Source: a virus. Taken from it: 64,000 nt of DNA. The stretch is taken from positions 19,455-83,454 of IMG/VR virus record IMGVR_UViG_3300042502_000941; one strand, given 5' to 3'. This document shows positions 28,036 through 37,635 of the stretch, piece by piece. The notes beneath the pieces are model-generated. The model had not been told where the DNA came from. It ran no database searches and was given only the letters and a program-made list of their open reading frames with translations. The position numbers and the translations under genes were made by a program. Positions within the stretch are counted from its first letter, which is position 1. Each line of letters opens with the position of its first letter.

Positions 28036-29928
28036 CTAACGAGTTATTTTAAATATTTTCCCAGTATCAACGATGTCAACTGTTCCATCTTTGTACTCTA
28101 CCTTAATAAATACTGTTAAATAACGTTCTTGCGGTAATCCGCTAGTATTTAATTTAAAATAATTACCATATGAAGCATCGCAACTTAATTTAGTATAATC
28201 GTCAAAATTAATTAAAACCTCTTCGGATTCAGCATCTTTTACCATATAATAGGAAGAAGTTGGTAAATACTTAGGAGTGACCATCGCGGGTTGTTGATAT
28301 GATTTATTAAATGTCTTTAAAGGATATTTATCTCTTGCAAAAACAAATATTTTAGCAACACTACCAGCTTTATATGCACTGTTTAATGACTGCAAGGTAA
28401 TTAGATTTTGTATAGAAGATGACACCGGTTTTAAACTGCCTGTGCTAAATACAGTATCATTCCATCCGACATCGATATATGGACTATAAATAGTATTGGT
28501 ATCTTTACTGAAGAACTGTAACAATCCATTGGTTGGTTGAAGAGGAGGCGTACTTATTTCAAATGAACTCAATAACATAAGTCCCTGATTTGGAATACAA
28601 CCACATAGCCAAGAACGGACAATCTGTGTTATATCCATTGATATATCACTTTGATTACCATAACTGAATGACTGACTACAAATCAATCCGTTGTTGACCA
28701 ATGATGGAAACGAAGTGGAGTTGCAAATCCATTTTGGTTTGTTTGTATAAGAAGTTGGAACTTTATAATACCAAGTACCGCCTTGATTTTGAAAACTAGC
28801 ACTTGAATATGAAGATGTTAATAGATAATTTACTTGTTGATAACTATTTGTTATTTTATTACCATACCATAAATTACTACCTGAGTAACTTCTATTGTTC
28901 CAAGTAGCTCCTAGTTGAGAACCATCGTCTGCATATCTACCGTTTCCATTTTCCCAACTTTGACTTATTGGATAAGCATATATAGAGTAATTTAGCGGAA
29001 GATTTCTCATACCGCATGCTTTTAAATTGAGTGTAAATTTTAACTTTGAACTGCTAATTTCATTCGTAGAAATAGACTGACTTAATGTGTTTAAGTCAAA
29101 CTTAATTAATGTTCTACTAAACTCTGGATAGTTTAAGTATATAGCTGTCGAAGGAGCTTTAAAAGACCCACTATATTTACCTTTGAAATAACCGGCAAAA
29201 TTTGTGACATCTGTGTAATACAATTTACTGGAAGTTAAAGTTTCTATATACAACTTAGAATTAGAACCACTAAAACTTCCTGTAAATGATCCTGAATTAA
29301 AAGCTCTTACCGGCGAATAAAAACTGGAGCTACACGGTATGCCTGTGTTTGATTTTCCTAATAGTTTCCCTCTTAAATTTTTAAAGCTTCCTGTACCTGT
29401 CAAAGACGAAGTTAATGGACTTGTTGTATATGTCCGTTTGTTTACTTTTAATTTTGTAAAAAAACTACCAACTCTCACAGAGCCAGAAAAACTACCTGTA
29501 CTCCAACTTCCTGTAAAGAATGAGTAACTAGTTATATTCATACTACCTGAAAATGATCCGGATGCATAATTTGCCGATCCAGAAATATAAAGTGGTTTTT
29601 TTGGGTTAGTAGTTACATTAGATAATCTACCTGTAAAATTAGCAATAAATGATGTATTTGGTATTACAGAAGATGTAAGATTAAAAGCATACCACTTACT
29701 ACCAGAATAAATGAACAGTGAAGACGTGGTGTATGACAACCATCCATTATTACCATATGAAGAGGCGGTAAGAGGTGCAGTGTGCCAATTTGGATCTGTG
29801 TACACAGTTTTTTTGCCTGTGTTCGACGCATATACTTCTAACACCTCGTCTATTCCAAAATTTTTGTTTTGGAATTTGTTGGAATTGTTAATATAAGTGT
29901 CTTGAGATGGATAAATGAAAATATGCAT
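28036..29928 (-). CDS. Tail protein with a DNRLRE-like domain and GSF repeats
   Basis: 630 residues. It begins YPSQDTYINNSNKFQNKNFG and continues at about 265-480 with RTLIKFDLNTL, SSSKLKFTLNL and SQSWENGNGRYADDG, the pattern of DNRLRE/CBM96-like jelly-roll domains seen on cell-surface proteins. Inserted at about 105-250 is a Ser/Gly-rich run with GSFSGS, GSFTGS and GKYSGSF repeats like those in the two tail-fibre genes at 41-46 kb. It lies directly downstream of the gp6-like wedge gene. A carbohydrate-binding side fibre or baseplate decoration is likely but inferred. Confidence 0.6.
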   Translation of the reverse strand: MHIFIYPSQDTYINNSNKFQNKNFGIDEVLEVYASNTGKKTVYTDPNWHTAPLTASSYGNNGWLSYTTSSLFIYSGSKWYAFNLTSSVIPNTSFIANFTGRLSNVTTNPKKPLYISGSANYASGSFSGSMNITSYSFFTGSWSTGSFSGSVRVGSFFTKLKVNKRTYTTSPLTSSLTGTGSFKNLRGKLLGKSNTGIPCSSSFYSPVRAFNSGSFTGSFSGSNSKLYIETLTSSKLYYTDVTNFAGYFKGKYSGSFKAPSTAIYLNYPEFSRTLIKFDLNTLSQSISTNEISSSKLKFTLNLKACGMRNLPLNYSIYAYPISQSWENGNGRYADDGSQLGATWNNRSYSGSNLWYGNKITNSYQQVNYLLTSSYSSASFQNQGGTWYYKVPTSYTNKPKWICNSTSFPSLVNNGLICSQSFSYGNQSDISMDITQIVRSWLCGCIPNQGLMLLSSFEISTPPLQPTNGLLQFFSKDTNTIYSPYIDVGWNDTVFSTGSLKPVSSSIQNLITLQSLNSAYKAGSVAKIFVFARDKYPLKTFNKSYQQPAMVTPKYLPTSSYYMVKDAESEEVLINFDDYTKLSCDASYGNYFKLNTSGLPQERYLTVFIKVEYKDGTVDIVDTGKIFKITR

Positions 29929-29929
29929 A

Positions 29930-31915
29930 TTATACTACCAATCCTTTTATATCGTTGTCGGGATATTTAATTTCAAATACTGATGGGTCTTTTGATGGAT
30001 AGAGAATATTATTTTGTGTAGCAATACTTACATTATATGCTATAGGTGAATAATTACCATCATCAATTGTTAAATTCTTAATCTTCAACTCAATTACAGA
30101 TTGGACCCCTTCGTTTTTCATTATTTCAAAATTGAGTTGACTGAGATTTATCGGTTGGTTAAAACTAATATTATCAATATTCAAATAGTTTTTTACAGAT
30201 TGAATACAATTGTTTAATACATCTCGTTTATTAAAGCCAGTGAATACTGTAATTTTAAAATCGAATCCTAAATTGATAATATAACCATCAATAATATTGA
30301 TTTTGTCCGTGAGTATTTTGAAATTATTTAGATAACTTATTAAATTTTGTAACGTAGCTGGATTCAATGTTGTCAAATTTTTATTAACATCATACCCTAA
30401 CAAATAAAGATTGTTTGTAAATGGATTACTCGATTCCAAAAACTTTCTTCTATCTAGTGGATTTAATGGATTTAAATCTAATGTTTCATTTCCGTCTTCG
30501 GTTATTACGCCTTTTATTAATTGGTTATATTGAACTCGTCTATTTGAATTGCTTTCAACATATGCTTTTGAAATATTACCTAAATAAGATGGCAATGAAT
30601 ATACTCTTAGTAGAATATCATCGGAAGTAACCATTCTATTTTGAGCGGAAAAGTTTAATATAGCATTTTGTCGTATTTCCTCATTTGTATCCGCGTCATT
30701 ACCACCAGTTGATGAAAGTGGATTATTTACTCTCAATGAATTTTTAAAATTGTTTAATAGAATCACTTCGCTATCAGTTAAACTGGTCACGTCATTTAAA
30801 TAATCCGTACTAGCAATCTTATTTATTTCATCGGAATTTACATTTGAATCTAAACCACCACCAACAACATAATTAACTGTCAATGTTGTATTTGATGGAG
30901 ACACACCGTATGAATTGGCCTTTAATACATTTGTACCGTCTAAAGATATATTTAGATTCTTTAAATTGGATAAAGCTACACCAACATTAGTTGGATTTGG
31001 TATAATAACTGTATTTTCGTAATTTTCTGTATTCGCCCCAAATTGAATATAAGTAAAATTATTCTGATCTACCGTTGTAATAAATCTACGTTCGGTTCTT
31101 AGATACTTTAAAATCTTAGGAGTTTCATTTCTATATGGTGATAACGTTTGATTGGTAAGAGGTACATTATCAATCAATAGTGGAATTGTATCTTGTGCTA
31201 GATACTGTGTTTCATAGTAATTGTTGCCATTAGAATCCACCACACTTATTATTTTAACCACATTAGTTTCATCTAACTTTATTTTTAAAAATGATTGTGG
31301 ATCGCCAACACTAAATGTTTTTGTTGTTATTCTACCAGAATAACATTGTGTGGATTTCTTTATCAGGTAAAATAATGGTGCTCCTGTATTATCACGATTG
31401 TAAACACTTATTTGTCTTGGTGAAAATAAAGTATCTTGACTAAAATCTACACTTTCTTCGACTATAAATGACACACCTGATACACTAGATAGTTGTGTAT
31501 ATGGTTTTAAAATCAAACAGTATCGTTCATCAGGTACATATTCGCCATTAACGCCCGAAGTACGTGTCGCGGGCAACAATTGAAACAATTCTACATTAGT
31601 GGATGATACCGAAGATACCTTTGGTTTATATCCCAAAAATTGAGCTTGGTTTATAATATTTTTACGTTCACCCGCGAATTGAATAAAACTTTCTTTAAAT
31701 TGATAATCAGTGTAATATGACAATACATCTCCCACAAAAGACGCTTGTTCGATAAAGATTTGGCCTGGTGAACTTTCACTAAAATCTTTATAACTTTGTG
31801 GATAATACTGTTTAGTGAAATCAATTAGTTGTTGTTTTAAAGAAGTAAAATCACGATTTAAATACAAAACGTCTTTTGTATTAGCCTTGAAGGTTTTGTT
31901 AATTAATTGTTGCAT
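29930..31915 (-). CDS. 6: Baseplate wedge protein (gp6-like)
   Basis: 661 residues. The N-terminal pattern YLNRDFTSLKQQLIDFTKQYYPQSYKDFSESSPGQIFIEQASFVGDVLSYYTDYQFKESFI is characteristic of T4 gp6 / J-like baseplate wedge proteins, which form the ring that couples baseplate rearrangement to sheath contraction. The length matches T4 gp6 (660). Its first codon overlaps the stop of the gp25 gene by 1 nt, and gp25-gp6 adjacency is conserved in T4-like phages. Confidence 0.88.
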   Translation of the reverse strand: MQQLINKTFKANTKDVLYLNRDFTSLKQQLIDFTKQYYPQSYKDFSESSPGQIFIEQASFVGDVLSYYTDYQFKESFIQFAGERKNIINQAQFLGYKPKVSSVSSTNVELFQLLPATRTSGVNGEYVPDERYCLILKPYTQLSSVSGVSFIVEESVDFSQDTLFSPRQISVYNRDNTGAPLFYLIKKSTQCYSGRITTKTFSVGDPQSFLKIKLDETNVVKIISVVDSNGNNYYETQYLAQDTIPLLIDNVPLTNQTLSPYRNETPKILKYLRTERRFITTVDQNNFTYIQFGANTENYENTVIIPNPTNVGVALSNLKNLNISLDGTNVLKANSYGVSPSNTTLTVNYVVGGGLDSNVNSDEINKIASTDYLNDVTSLTDSEVILLNNFKNSLRVNNPLSSTGGNDADTNEEIRQNAILNFSAQNRMVTSDDILLRVYSLPSYLGNISKAYVESNSNRRVQYNQLIKGVITEDGNETLDLNPLNPLDRRKFLESSNPFTNNLYLLGYDVNKNLTTLNPATLQNLISYLNNFKILTDKINIIDGYIINLGFDFKITVFTGFNKRDVLNNCIQSVKNYLNIDNISFNQPINLSQLNFEIMKNEGVQSVIELKIKNLTIDDGNYSPIAYNVSIATQNNILYPSKDPSVFEIKYPDNDIKGLVV

Positions 31916-32316
31916 TATATATTATTGTTTGTGATGATCACTTCAGTTGTGGATTGTAATTCTTTGTAACTAAAGGCTACTTTTATAAATATTTTATTAT
32001 AATTATTATTTACAACATCATTTTCCAATAATTGAACTTTAACGTCTTCAACTATTATACCGTTCATAAATCTATTTACATCATTTTGAATAAGATTTAC
32101 TAACATCGGCAACATTTCACCCAATTCATTTTGATCAAACAACACTTTATATAATGAAGAACCAAATGCATTATTAAACCTACGTTCTCCAGGTTTGGTT
32201 AATAAAAGATTCCGTATATTACTAGAAACTTGTGAAATAGTATCAGTATTTGTTTCAAAATAACCATCTTGACCCAATCTAAACGGTATTTTAAGTCCTA
32301 GTGCTTTTTTAGCCAT
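31915..32316 (-). CDS. 25: Baseplate wedge protein (gp25-like)
   Basis: 133 residues, the usual length of T4 gp25 (132). It has the gp25/GPW signature: early strand, VSSNIRNLLLTKPGERRFNNAFGSSLYKVLF with the conserved PGER and GS, then the C-terminal beta strands. gp25 initiates sheath assembly at the baseplate. The start follows the previous gene by 2 nt. Confidence 0.92.
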   Translation of the reverse strand: MAKKALGLKIPFRLGQDGYFETNTDTISQVSSNIRNLLLTKPGERRFNNAFGSSLYKVLFDQNELGEMLPMLVNLIQNDVNRFMNGIIVEDVKVQLLENDVVNNNYNKIFIKVAFSYKELQSTTEVIITNNNI

Positions 32317-32318
32317 AA

Positions 32319-32789
32319 TTAAACCTTAGACTTTTTACTATCCACTGCTTTTAGTAAAGCACGATAATCTCTGTTTATCGCTGAATAAACGCCTTTTACA
32401 GGAGCAGGAGCATTTTCAGGCACTTTGGTTTCTGTAATAACTTCTTGTGTACTGTTTCCATATCCACCCATCATACTAACCATACTGCCTTCTTGTGGCA
32501 CACCACCGGTGGTTTGGTTTAAAATATCATTCAACATTGGGTTACTGGTATACTTTACAAACTTTTTCGTGGGTTTAACTGGTTCCTCAACAACCGCAGA
32601 TTCATTCATCACATCCAATTCTTTTAGAATTTGTTGTTCTAAATCAGAATCAGATGATTTTTTCTTGGATTGAATAACTTCTTTAGAGAATATTTCTGCC
32701 AATTGAAGTTTAAGTTCAGATTGTACTACGTTTCGTACCTCTTGTTGTACTGTTTTCTTAATGAATTCTTTTAATATATCTATTTTCAT
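32319..32789 (-). CDS. Small protein in baseplate operon, unknown
   Basis: 156 residues. The N-terminal half (KEFIKKTVQQEVRNVVQSELKLQLAEIF) is a charged helix, the middle a proline/valine-rich linker and the C-terminus ends in KSKV. It lies between gp25 and the glycine-zipper protein. It could be a baseplate assembly chaperone or connector; nothing more specific can be read. Confidence 0.5.
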   Translation of the reverse strand: MKIDILKEFIKKTVQQEVRNVVQSELKLQLAEIFSKEVIQSKKKSSDSDLEQQILKELDVMNESAVVEEPVKPTKKFVKYTSNPMLNDILNQTTGGVPQEGSMVSMMGGYGNSTQEVITETKVPENAPAPVKGVYSAINRDYRALLKAVDSKKSKV

Positions 32790-32806
32790 ATTATTATATA
32801 TAATTA

Positions 32807-34054
32807 TTAACCCAAACGAGATTTAGGTAAATTTAATAATGCTTGTGCGCCTTTTGTATCAGATGGTCTGGGTATCTTGATAGTCTTGATACGGGGTGTA
32901 CTGGGTGGTTTTGGTATATTTGGTTTAGGCATTCCTTTTTTAACACTTGCTAATTTAGCAGCAGCTGCACCAACTGCTCCTCCTGATACAGCTCCAATTA
33001 AAGCACCTTTTCCACCCCCAACTATTCCACCTATTCCGGCTCCTAATCCACCACCGGCTAATGCTGCTCCTGTTACACCACCAACAGATAATCCGGCACC
33101 AAGTGCTGTACCACTCAATCCGCCTATTAATGCTCCTTTACCGCCTCCAGCTAAGGCCCCTACTCCAGCACCAAGAGCACCACCTAACAATCCACCTTTT
33201 AACCCTTTAGCTAATTTGGACGTGGATTCAATTATACCTGTTTTAGCATTTACAATTTTTTCATTTCCAGCTATAGATTCAGGACTAAACTTATCAGGCG
33301 ACCAATCCTTACCCAATCCATCCGGTTTACCAAATGCGCTTTGTGCTTTATCGGCGGCACCTTGAACTTCAGACGTAGTATTACTTGTAGCGCCCTGGGT
33401 TTTTGAAGCTGCTTGTTGCGCTACATTCGCGTCTAACCCCTTTGCTTCTTGGGTGGGGAGTTTTATGTTAGGATTGTCTACCAAAGGAGCTTTATTGGCA
33501 ACTCCTGATATCGTTTGTGTAGGCGGACCAGGCAACGCTGGATCTGGATCGGTAAATGGATCTTGTATTTCTACTTTAATTCCCCTACCCGACACATTAA
33601 TTTGATCTGCTAGTGTTCGTAAAAGAGATTCTCTTGCTTCTTTAAATGCATAATTAAAAGCTTCTTCAGGAGTTTTACCTATAGCAATTAAACTTTTATT
33701 GGCAGCAGCTATAATTACTCGTAAAGTTTTACCAGTTGACGTTATTCTTGGAACTTTAACATCTCCGCTCAAAACTAAAAATGCTCTAAAAAGACCAGAT
33801 ACTTCATCTCGGACTGTTGTTGAAAAGTTTCCATTTAAATCAAAACTCCATTCACTTGGAAAAGATGCATCAGGTGATAGATTTCTTATGGGTACATCAA
33901 ATACAGATGAAGCTGATTGATCAGTTTTTAAATTTGGATTAACTAAATCAATTTTAGAATAAAAAGCATTTATTGCTTTTCTATATTGATTAGCATTAAA
34001 TACCGTGCCATTCCAAGACACTACTTGTTTATAAGATACATAATAATTGCTCAT
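32807..34054 (-). CDS. Virion protein with glycine-zipper C-terminal domain
   Basis: 415 residues. The N-terminal ~155 residues are a mixed alpha/beta domain. At about 285-370 there is an extended Gly/Ala segment of GxxxG repeats (GGALGAGVGALAGGGKGALI and similar), the glycine-zipper pattern seen in membrane-inserting proteins. The C-terminus is Pro/Lys-rich. It lies between the baseplate wedge genes and the spike-like gene. A tape-measure-related, hub-associated or membrane-channel role at injection is possible. Confidence 0.55.
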   Translation of the reverse strand: MSNYYVSYKQVVSWNGTVFNANQYRKAINAFYSKIDLVNPNLKTDQSASSVFDVPIRNLSPDASFPSEWSFDLNGNFSTTVRDEVSGLFRAFLVLSGDVKVPRITSTGKTLRVIIAAANKSLIAIGKTPEEAFNYAFKEARESLLRTLADQINVSGRGIKVEIQDPFTDPDPALPGPPTQTISGVANKAPLVDNPNIKLPTQEAKGLDANVAQQAASKTQGATSNTTSEVQGAADKAQSAFGKPDGLGKDWSPDKFSPESIAGNEKIVNAKTGIIESTSKLAKGLKGGLLGGALGAGVGALAGGGKGALIGGLSGTALGAGLSVGGVTGAALAGGGLGAGIGGIVGGGKGALIGAVSGGAVGAAAAKLASVKKGMPKPNIPKPPSTPRIKTIKIPRPSDTKGAQALLNLPKSRLG

Positions 34055-34059
34055 GGTAT

Positions 34060-35736
34060 TTAATTCTGAAATTCAAATTCGACTTGTACTGGCCCTTCTC
34101 GACGATTTCTACCTTTGAAATCCCCCACAACTCCAGCACCTGTAACAGTATTAATTTTTATTGGATCTTTACACTCTCCGCCACTACCAGCTGGTTTAAC
34201 TCCATTGCTACCAGGCGCATATCCGCCTCCGGTAACAAATACACGTCTACTTAGTGTCTTGTGTAAATTATCTCTTAATAATTGTAGTTTAATTTGTTGT
34301 ACTGGTATTTGTGTTTGATCTGGATTAGCATCTCTTGTATTCTCTGGAGTTGCATTTCCTGATCTAGGATGTGTATGTGGATGTGGATGCACATGATGAG
34401 ACCAATGAACGTGGTCCAATAACCAATTACAAAGATCATACATCCAATCTACAGTTGTTTGACCTAACAATGCTGGTTCATTTGTTTCTCCATATTGTCC
34501 CAAAAATATTTGTGGCGCATTAATACAAGCGGTATTATTTGTAGTTATAACTACATTATCATTAGCATCCACTGTATATTCACTATCAGTAGTTATGGCA
34601 TACCGTTTTTTACTAAAATGTAATGTTTCTGCGAATCTACTACTTAGTACCAATCTATCTGTATTTATTACAATTTGATCGCTGTTTAAAGTTGGAAACT
34701 TAAATGATGTCGAACCTTTTGGATTGAATCTTATTTGTTCTTCTGTTGACTCTCCATTTGACGTTATACCAAATATACTTTTATAAACTGTAGTTTTCCA
34801 TTCACTTGATGTTTTGCCACTTGTTAGCTGAATAGTGGACCCGTCGTTGTTAATATCTTCTGGTATTTGTCCGCCAAAATTCTTTTCAACCGGTGTAATT
34901 TTACGAATAGGTGGCAACTTAGGATGTAATTGTTGTGGTTCATCCAAAGCAATATTTCGTTGTCTATTTCTAATAGTAAGTTTAGGATTACCATATCCAC
35001 CGCCGATTGAGTCTTTCAATAAATTACCATTCAAATCGTAAGATGAATATACACCTTTATCATTTTGTCTATTATCATCATATGCACTAAATCTAATTGA
35101 CTGACCAAATCTACTTTCTATTATAGTATCCCCTTCATTTTTCTTGACCAATCGTATAAATGGATTTGAAATGAAATATTGTCCTACATATCCTATATTA
35201 TTATACTTCGAATAAATTGGAGCGGATGTATAAGTGGCTCTATTACCATCAAAATAAAAAGGGACAGCCGGCGTTCCATCTTCGCTATATACTGTTTCAA
35301 CTGTATAATCAATATTATTGGGGAAGTTGAATTTGTTTAATGGTTTACTATAATAATAATTGTTTCCAACCTTTTGCACCAATACCAATTCATTAACCAG
35401 TGGATATTGTGTTATAGTTTGTTCAAGTGGTATAGCCCAAGGTAATTTTTCAACCGATGATTTTTTTTCTTGTGATAATATTCTTACTTTAGCACGTCCA
35501 ATATAAGAAAAATCCACATCGTTTTCATTTGCTGGTTCATTCTTATAATTAAGCGGAACCGTTTGCGGATTTATTTTTTGTTTATACGCATCTTGTAATT
35601 TTATATGAGTTTCGTCAAAAATTATATCGACTACGACAGCAAGTTGTATGGGTGAGCGAATATCAACCAAATCTTTTATTTGTTGATCATTTAACTGTGG
35701 TGATTTATTTGATTTGGATACGTCTGTGCTTACCAT
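34060..35736 (-). CDS. Baseplate hub/spike-like protein (gp5 position) with His-rich tip
   Basis: 558 residues. An N-terminal beta-barrel-like region (about 25-140) matches the position of the OB domain in hub proteins. The centre is beta-rich, and at about 445-465 is a histidine cluster HVHWSHHVHPHPHTHP. Iron-binding HxH clusters are known at the tip of contractile-tail spikes. No lysozyme domain is present. The final ~60 residues are Gly-rich. Adjacent to the glycine-zipper protein and near gp25/gp6, the context favours central spike or hub, but the family is not certain. Confidence 0.55.
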   Translation of the reverse strand: MVSTDVSKSNKSPQLNDQQIKDLVDIRSPIQLAVVVDIIFDETHIKLQDAYKQKINPQTVPLNYKNEPANENDVDFSYIGRAKVRILSQEKKSSVEKLPWAIPLEQTITQYPLVNELVLVQKVGNNYYYSKPLNKFNFPNNIDYTVETVYSEDGTPAVPFYFDGNRATYTSAPIYSKYNNIGYVGQYFISNPFIRLVKKNEGDTIIESRFGQSIRFSAYDDNRQNDKGVYSSYDLNGNLLKDSIGGGYGNPKLTIRNRQRNIALDEPQQLHPKLPPIRKITPVEKNFGGQIPEDINNDGSTIQLTSGKTSSEWKTTVYKSIFGITSNGESTEEQIRFNPKGSTSFKFPTLNSDQIVINTDRLVLSSRFAETLHFSKKRYAITTDSEYTVDANDNVVITTNNTACINAPQIFLGQYGETNEPALLGQTTVDWMYDLCNWLLDHVHWSHHVHPHPHTHPRSGNATPENTRDANPDQTQIPVQQIKLQLLRDNLHKTLSRRVFVTGGGYAPGSNGVKPAGSGGECKDPIKINTVTGAGVVGDFKGRNRREGPVQVEFEFQN

Positions 35737-35737
35737 A

Positions 35738-36079
35738 TTATTCGCCTTTACTGATTGTTATAACTTCCTCCATCAATTGTTTACGTTCGTCTTCACTTAA
35801 TATCATAGAAGAACCTTCGCCGCTAGCTTCACCTTTAGCCACCAAACGTTGTACAACAGACGCTAACTTAACTAACTGTTCATCGTTTTTAATTCCTACA
35901 TCATAGTAATCTTTAATCATAGGAACTATGATGGTAGCATCATTGATGGTTTTGATCAAACTCCGTAACTCCGATATTAATATATCGATTTGATCTTTTT
36001 TATTCTCTGAATTTTTCACTATATCCTTACAAAGACCCGAAAAATTCTTTCCTTTGTAAATTTCAAAATTTAAGTCCAT
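35738..36079 (-). CDS. Small helical protein in baseplate operon
   Basis: 113 residues, largely alpha-helical and charged (MDLNFEIYKGKNFSGLCKDI start). It is the first gene of the operon that continues through the hub, gp25 and gp6 genes. TATTTATA lies 5 nt before its ATG, and the terminator of the sigma-factor gene lies immediately upstream. Family unknown; a hub-assembly factor is conceivable. Confidence 0.5.
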   Translation of the reverse strand: MDLNFEIYKGKNFSGLCKDIVKNSENKKDQIDILISELRSLIKTINDATIIVPMIKDYYDVGIKNDEQLVKLASVVQRLVAKGEASGEGSSMILSEDERKQLMEEVITISKGE

Positions 36080-36084
36080 ATATC

Positions 36085-36092
36085 TATAAATA
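36085..36092 (-). promoter_or_regulatory. Late-promoter-like TATTTATA heading the baseplate operon
   Basis: TATTTATA in gene orientation, 5 nt before the ATG at 36079 and immediately after a terminator. That places a transcription start exactly where one is needed. Confidence 0.6.
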
Positions 36093-36095
36093 GAA

Positions 36096-36119
36096 AAACC
36101 ACTCCATTTGGAGTGGTTT
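36096..36119 (-). terminator. Terminator after the late sigma factor gene
   Basis: Perfect 10-bp stem AAACCACTCC / GGAGTGGTTT with a 4-nt loop, just downstream of the sigma-factor stop at 36137. The minus-strand tail is TTTTCTATTTATA and runs directly into the next late promoter. Confidence 0.85.
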
Positions 36120-36136
36120 ATTTGTTTTGTTTTGTG

Positions 36137-37147
36137 TTATACTTTACCGCTGTCTGCGTAATTTTTCATAACTACATTTTGATATGATTTCATCTTATTA
36201 ATGATTTTAGTAATTTGTTGTGTTTTGCAATTACTTAATTCTCTTATATATAAGTACAGTGTTTTTTTATTAAAATTTTCTATTCTATCACTACTACGAA
36301 ATAATTCGATTACTGCATATGCTATATTAAGATCTTTTTGTTTGGTAAATATCTTTGTTAGATTTTTTTCCCAATAGTTAATTAACAATTTCATAAACTC
36401 TTGTGTTTGAATAGTCTTATGATGTGCATCTTCTGTTTGCAAACAAACGCAGTCGTCACCTGGCGTGTCACTGATGTCTACATGTTGATTGAATCGTTTA
36501 TAATTGTTATTATTATGAAATATCAAATAGTTTTTAGCAACAATACTGAAATAACTAAAAGCTTTGCCTTTACCCGCTTCAAATTTATGCATATTAGAAA
36601 CTAAATGCGTTACAGTTTCTTTTTGAATTTCTAATGGACTATTATCAAAATAAGTAAATTTGAATGTATTGAATATGTTTTCAACTAATTTATCAAAACT
36701 ATACTTTATACGATTTTCATATATTTCGTTTCTTATTACCATATCTGTTGCTAAATTATACTCAATAATTGCTTCCTCAGTCTTTTTAGAAAAATAAATC
36801 TTTTCTTTTTTGTTTCTACCACGTCGTTTTTTTCTAACATCTGTTAATTCTTCTACTTCTTTATTAATAGCGTTTAGATCATTAATTACTATTATATCTT
36901 TACTGGTAATATTTCTTGGAACATTAATTTCAGATAAGTTTTTAGATTCGTATGTAATATCTAATTTTACTTTATTATTTTTTTTAGGCGGTTGGTGTGT
37001 AACTACTTTTTTAAAAGATGTTATTTTGGTTGGTTTTTTGATTTTTTTGTTAACACTATTTACCATAGAAGTAATTTTACGTTTTTTATCTGCTACTACT
37101 TTAGTCGTTTTTTTATTTACAACTTTACTTTTTTTTGTTTGTTTCAT
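36137..37147 (-). CDS. 55: Late-transcription sigma factor (gp55-like) with basic N-terminal extension
   Basis: 336 residues. The central and C-terminal part resembles T4 gp55/sigma70 region 2: an EIQKETVTHLVSNMHKFEAGKGKAFSYFSIVAKNYLIFHNNNNYKR core at about 182-227. T4 gp55 (185 aa) replaces sigma70 region 2 and reads the late -10 element. Here the first ~100 residues are a Lys-rich extension absent from T4 gp55. It is the best candidate to recognise the TATTTATA motif found before many structural genes in this window. Confidence 0.75.
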   Translation of the reverse strand: MKQTKKSKVVNKKTTKVVADKKRKITSMVNSVNKKIKKPTKITSFKKVVTHQPPKKNNKVKLDITYESKNLSEINVPRNITSKDIIVINDLNAINKEVEELTDVRKKRRGRNKKEKIYFSKKTEEAIIEYNLATDMVIRNEIYENRIKYSFDKLVENIFNTFKFTYFDNSPLEIQKETVTHLVSNMHKFEAGKGKAFSYFSIVAKNYLIFHNNNNYKRFNQHVDISDTPGDDCVCLQTEDAHHKTIQTQEFMKLLINYWEKNLTKIFTKQKDLNIAYAVIELFRSSDRIENFNKKTLYLYIRELSNCKTQQITKIINKMKSYQNVVMKNYADSGKV

Positions 37148-37160
37148 TCAAGTAATAATA

Positions 37161-37442
37161 TCAAACGTTATCGGTTTCTTCTTCTTTTACTTTTTTATTC
37201 AAAGTTTCCATTGTTTGTTTTAAATCGGAAAAGAGAAAACCAACGTCGTCATCTTTTTCAAAGATACCACGGTTATCAATAGCTTTCAATTTATTATAAG
37301 TATTTTCTACCGATTTTTTAAAGTTTATTATCCAGTCTTCCAAAATGTCAATCTGGTTAAATAACTTTTTCGATGTGATTAATAAAAACACATTAACTGC
37401 TACTGATATAAACAGTAATATTAATAACAAAATTTCAATCAT
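37161..37442 (-). CDS. Small membrane-anchored coiled-coil protein
   Basis: 93 residues from the ATG at 37442 (MIEILLLILL). The start is chosen because it overlaps the stop of the upstream 47-residue gene by 8 nt, a typical coupled junction; an in-frame ATG lies 11 codons upstream. One N-terminal transmembrane segment (about 2-22) is followed by charged helices (to about 90). Unknown function. It may be an inner-membrane protein transcribed with the sigma factor. Confidence 0.6.
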   Translation of the reverse strand: MIEILLLILLFISVAVNVFLLITSKKLFNQIDILEDWIINFKKSVENTYNKLKAIDNRGIFEKDDDVGFLFSDLKQTMETLNKKVKEEETDNV

Positions 37443-37578
37443 TGTCTGTAGGTAGTTCGTCGTCCACTTCCACAAATTCCGATATATAGTCTAAAGCGTC
37501 ATTCAATGTTTTCCAACACGATTCGTCGTATGATCTTTTGATCAGCCTATACAATTCTTTAAGTTCAGTTTCATCCAT
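37435..37578 (-). CDS. Short acidic protein (47 aa)
   Basis: A 47-residue frame starting MDETELKELYRLIK and ending with an acidic tail (EVDDELPTDND). The coding signal is indirect: tight overlap with the next start, and AT-rich DNA free of other features. Unknown function. It is the first gene of the small operon that includes the sigma factor. Confidence 0.5.
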   Translation of the reverse strand: MDETELKELYRLIKRSYDESCWKTLNDALDYISEFVEVDDELPTDND

Positions 37579-37635
37579 GCGTATAATTACATATATATGT
37601 AACCGTGACAAATTGATAAAAAAATTATTTTAATA

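Noticed and set aside
32877-33365. Pro/Ala-rich plus-strand frame of 162 residues
   Set aside because: It is the mirror of the glycine-zipper coding sequence; it has no promoter or ribosome site of its own.
36810-37282. Leu/Phe-rich plus-strand frames
   Set aside because: Shadows of the Lys-rich sigma-factor N-terminus; reverse complement of AAA/AAG runs gives Phe/Leu.
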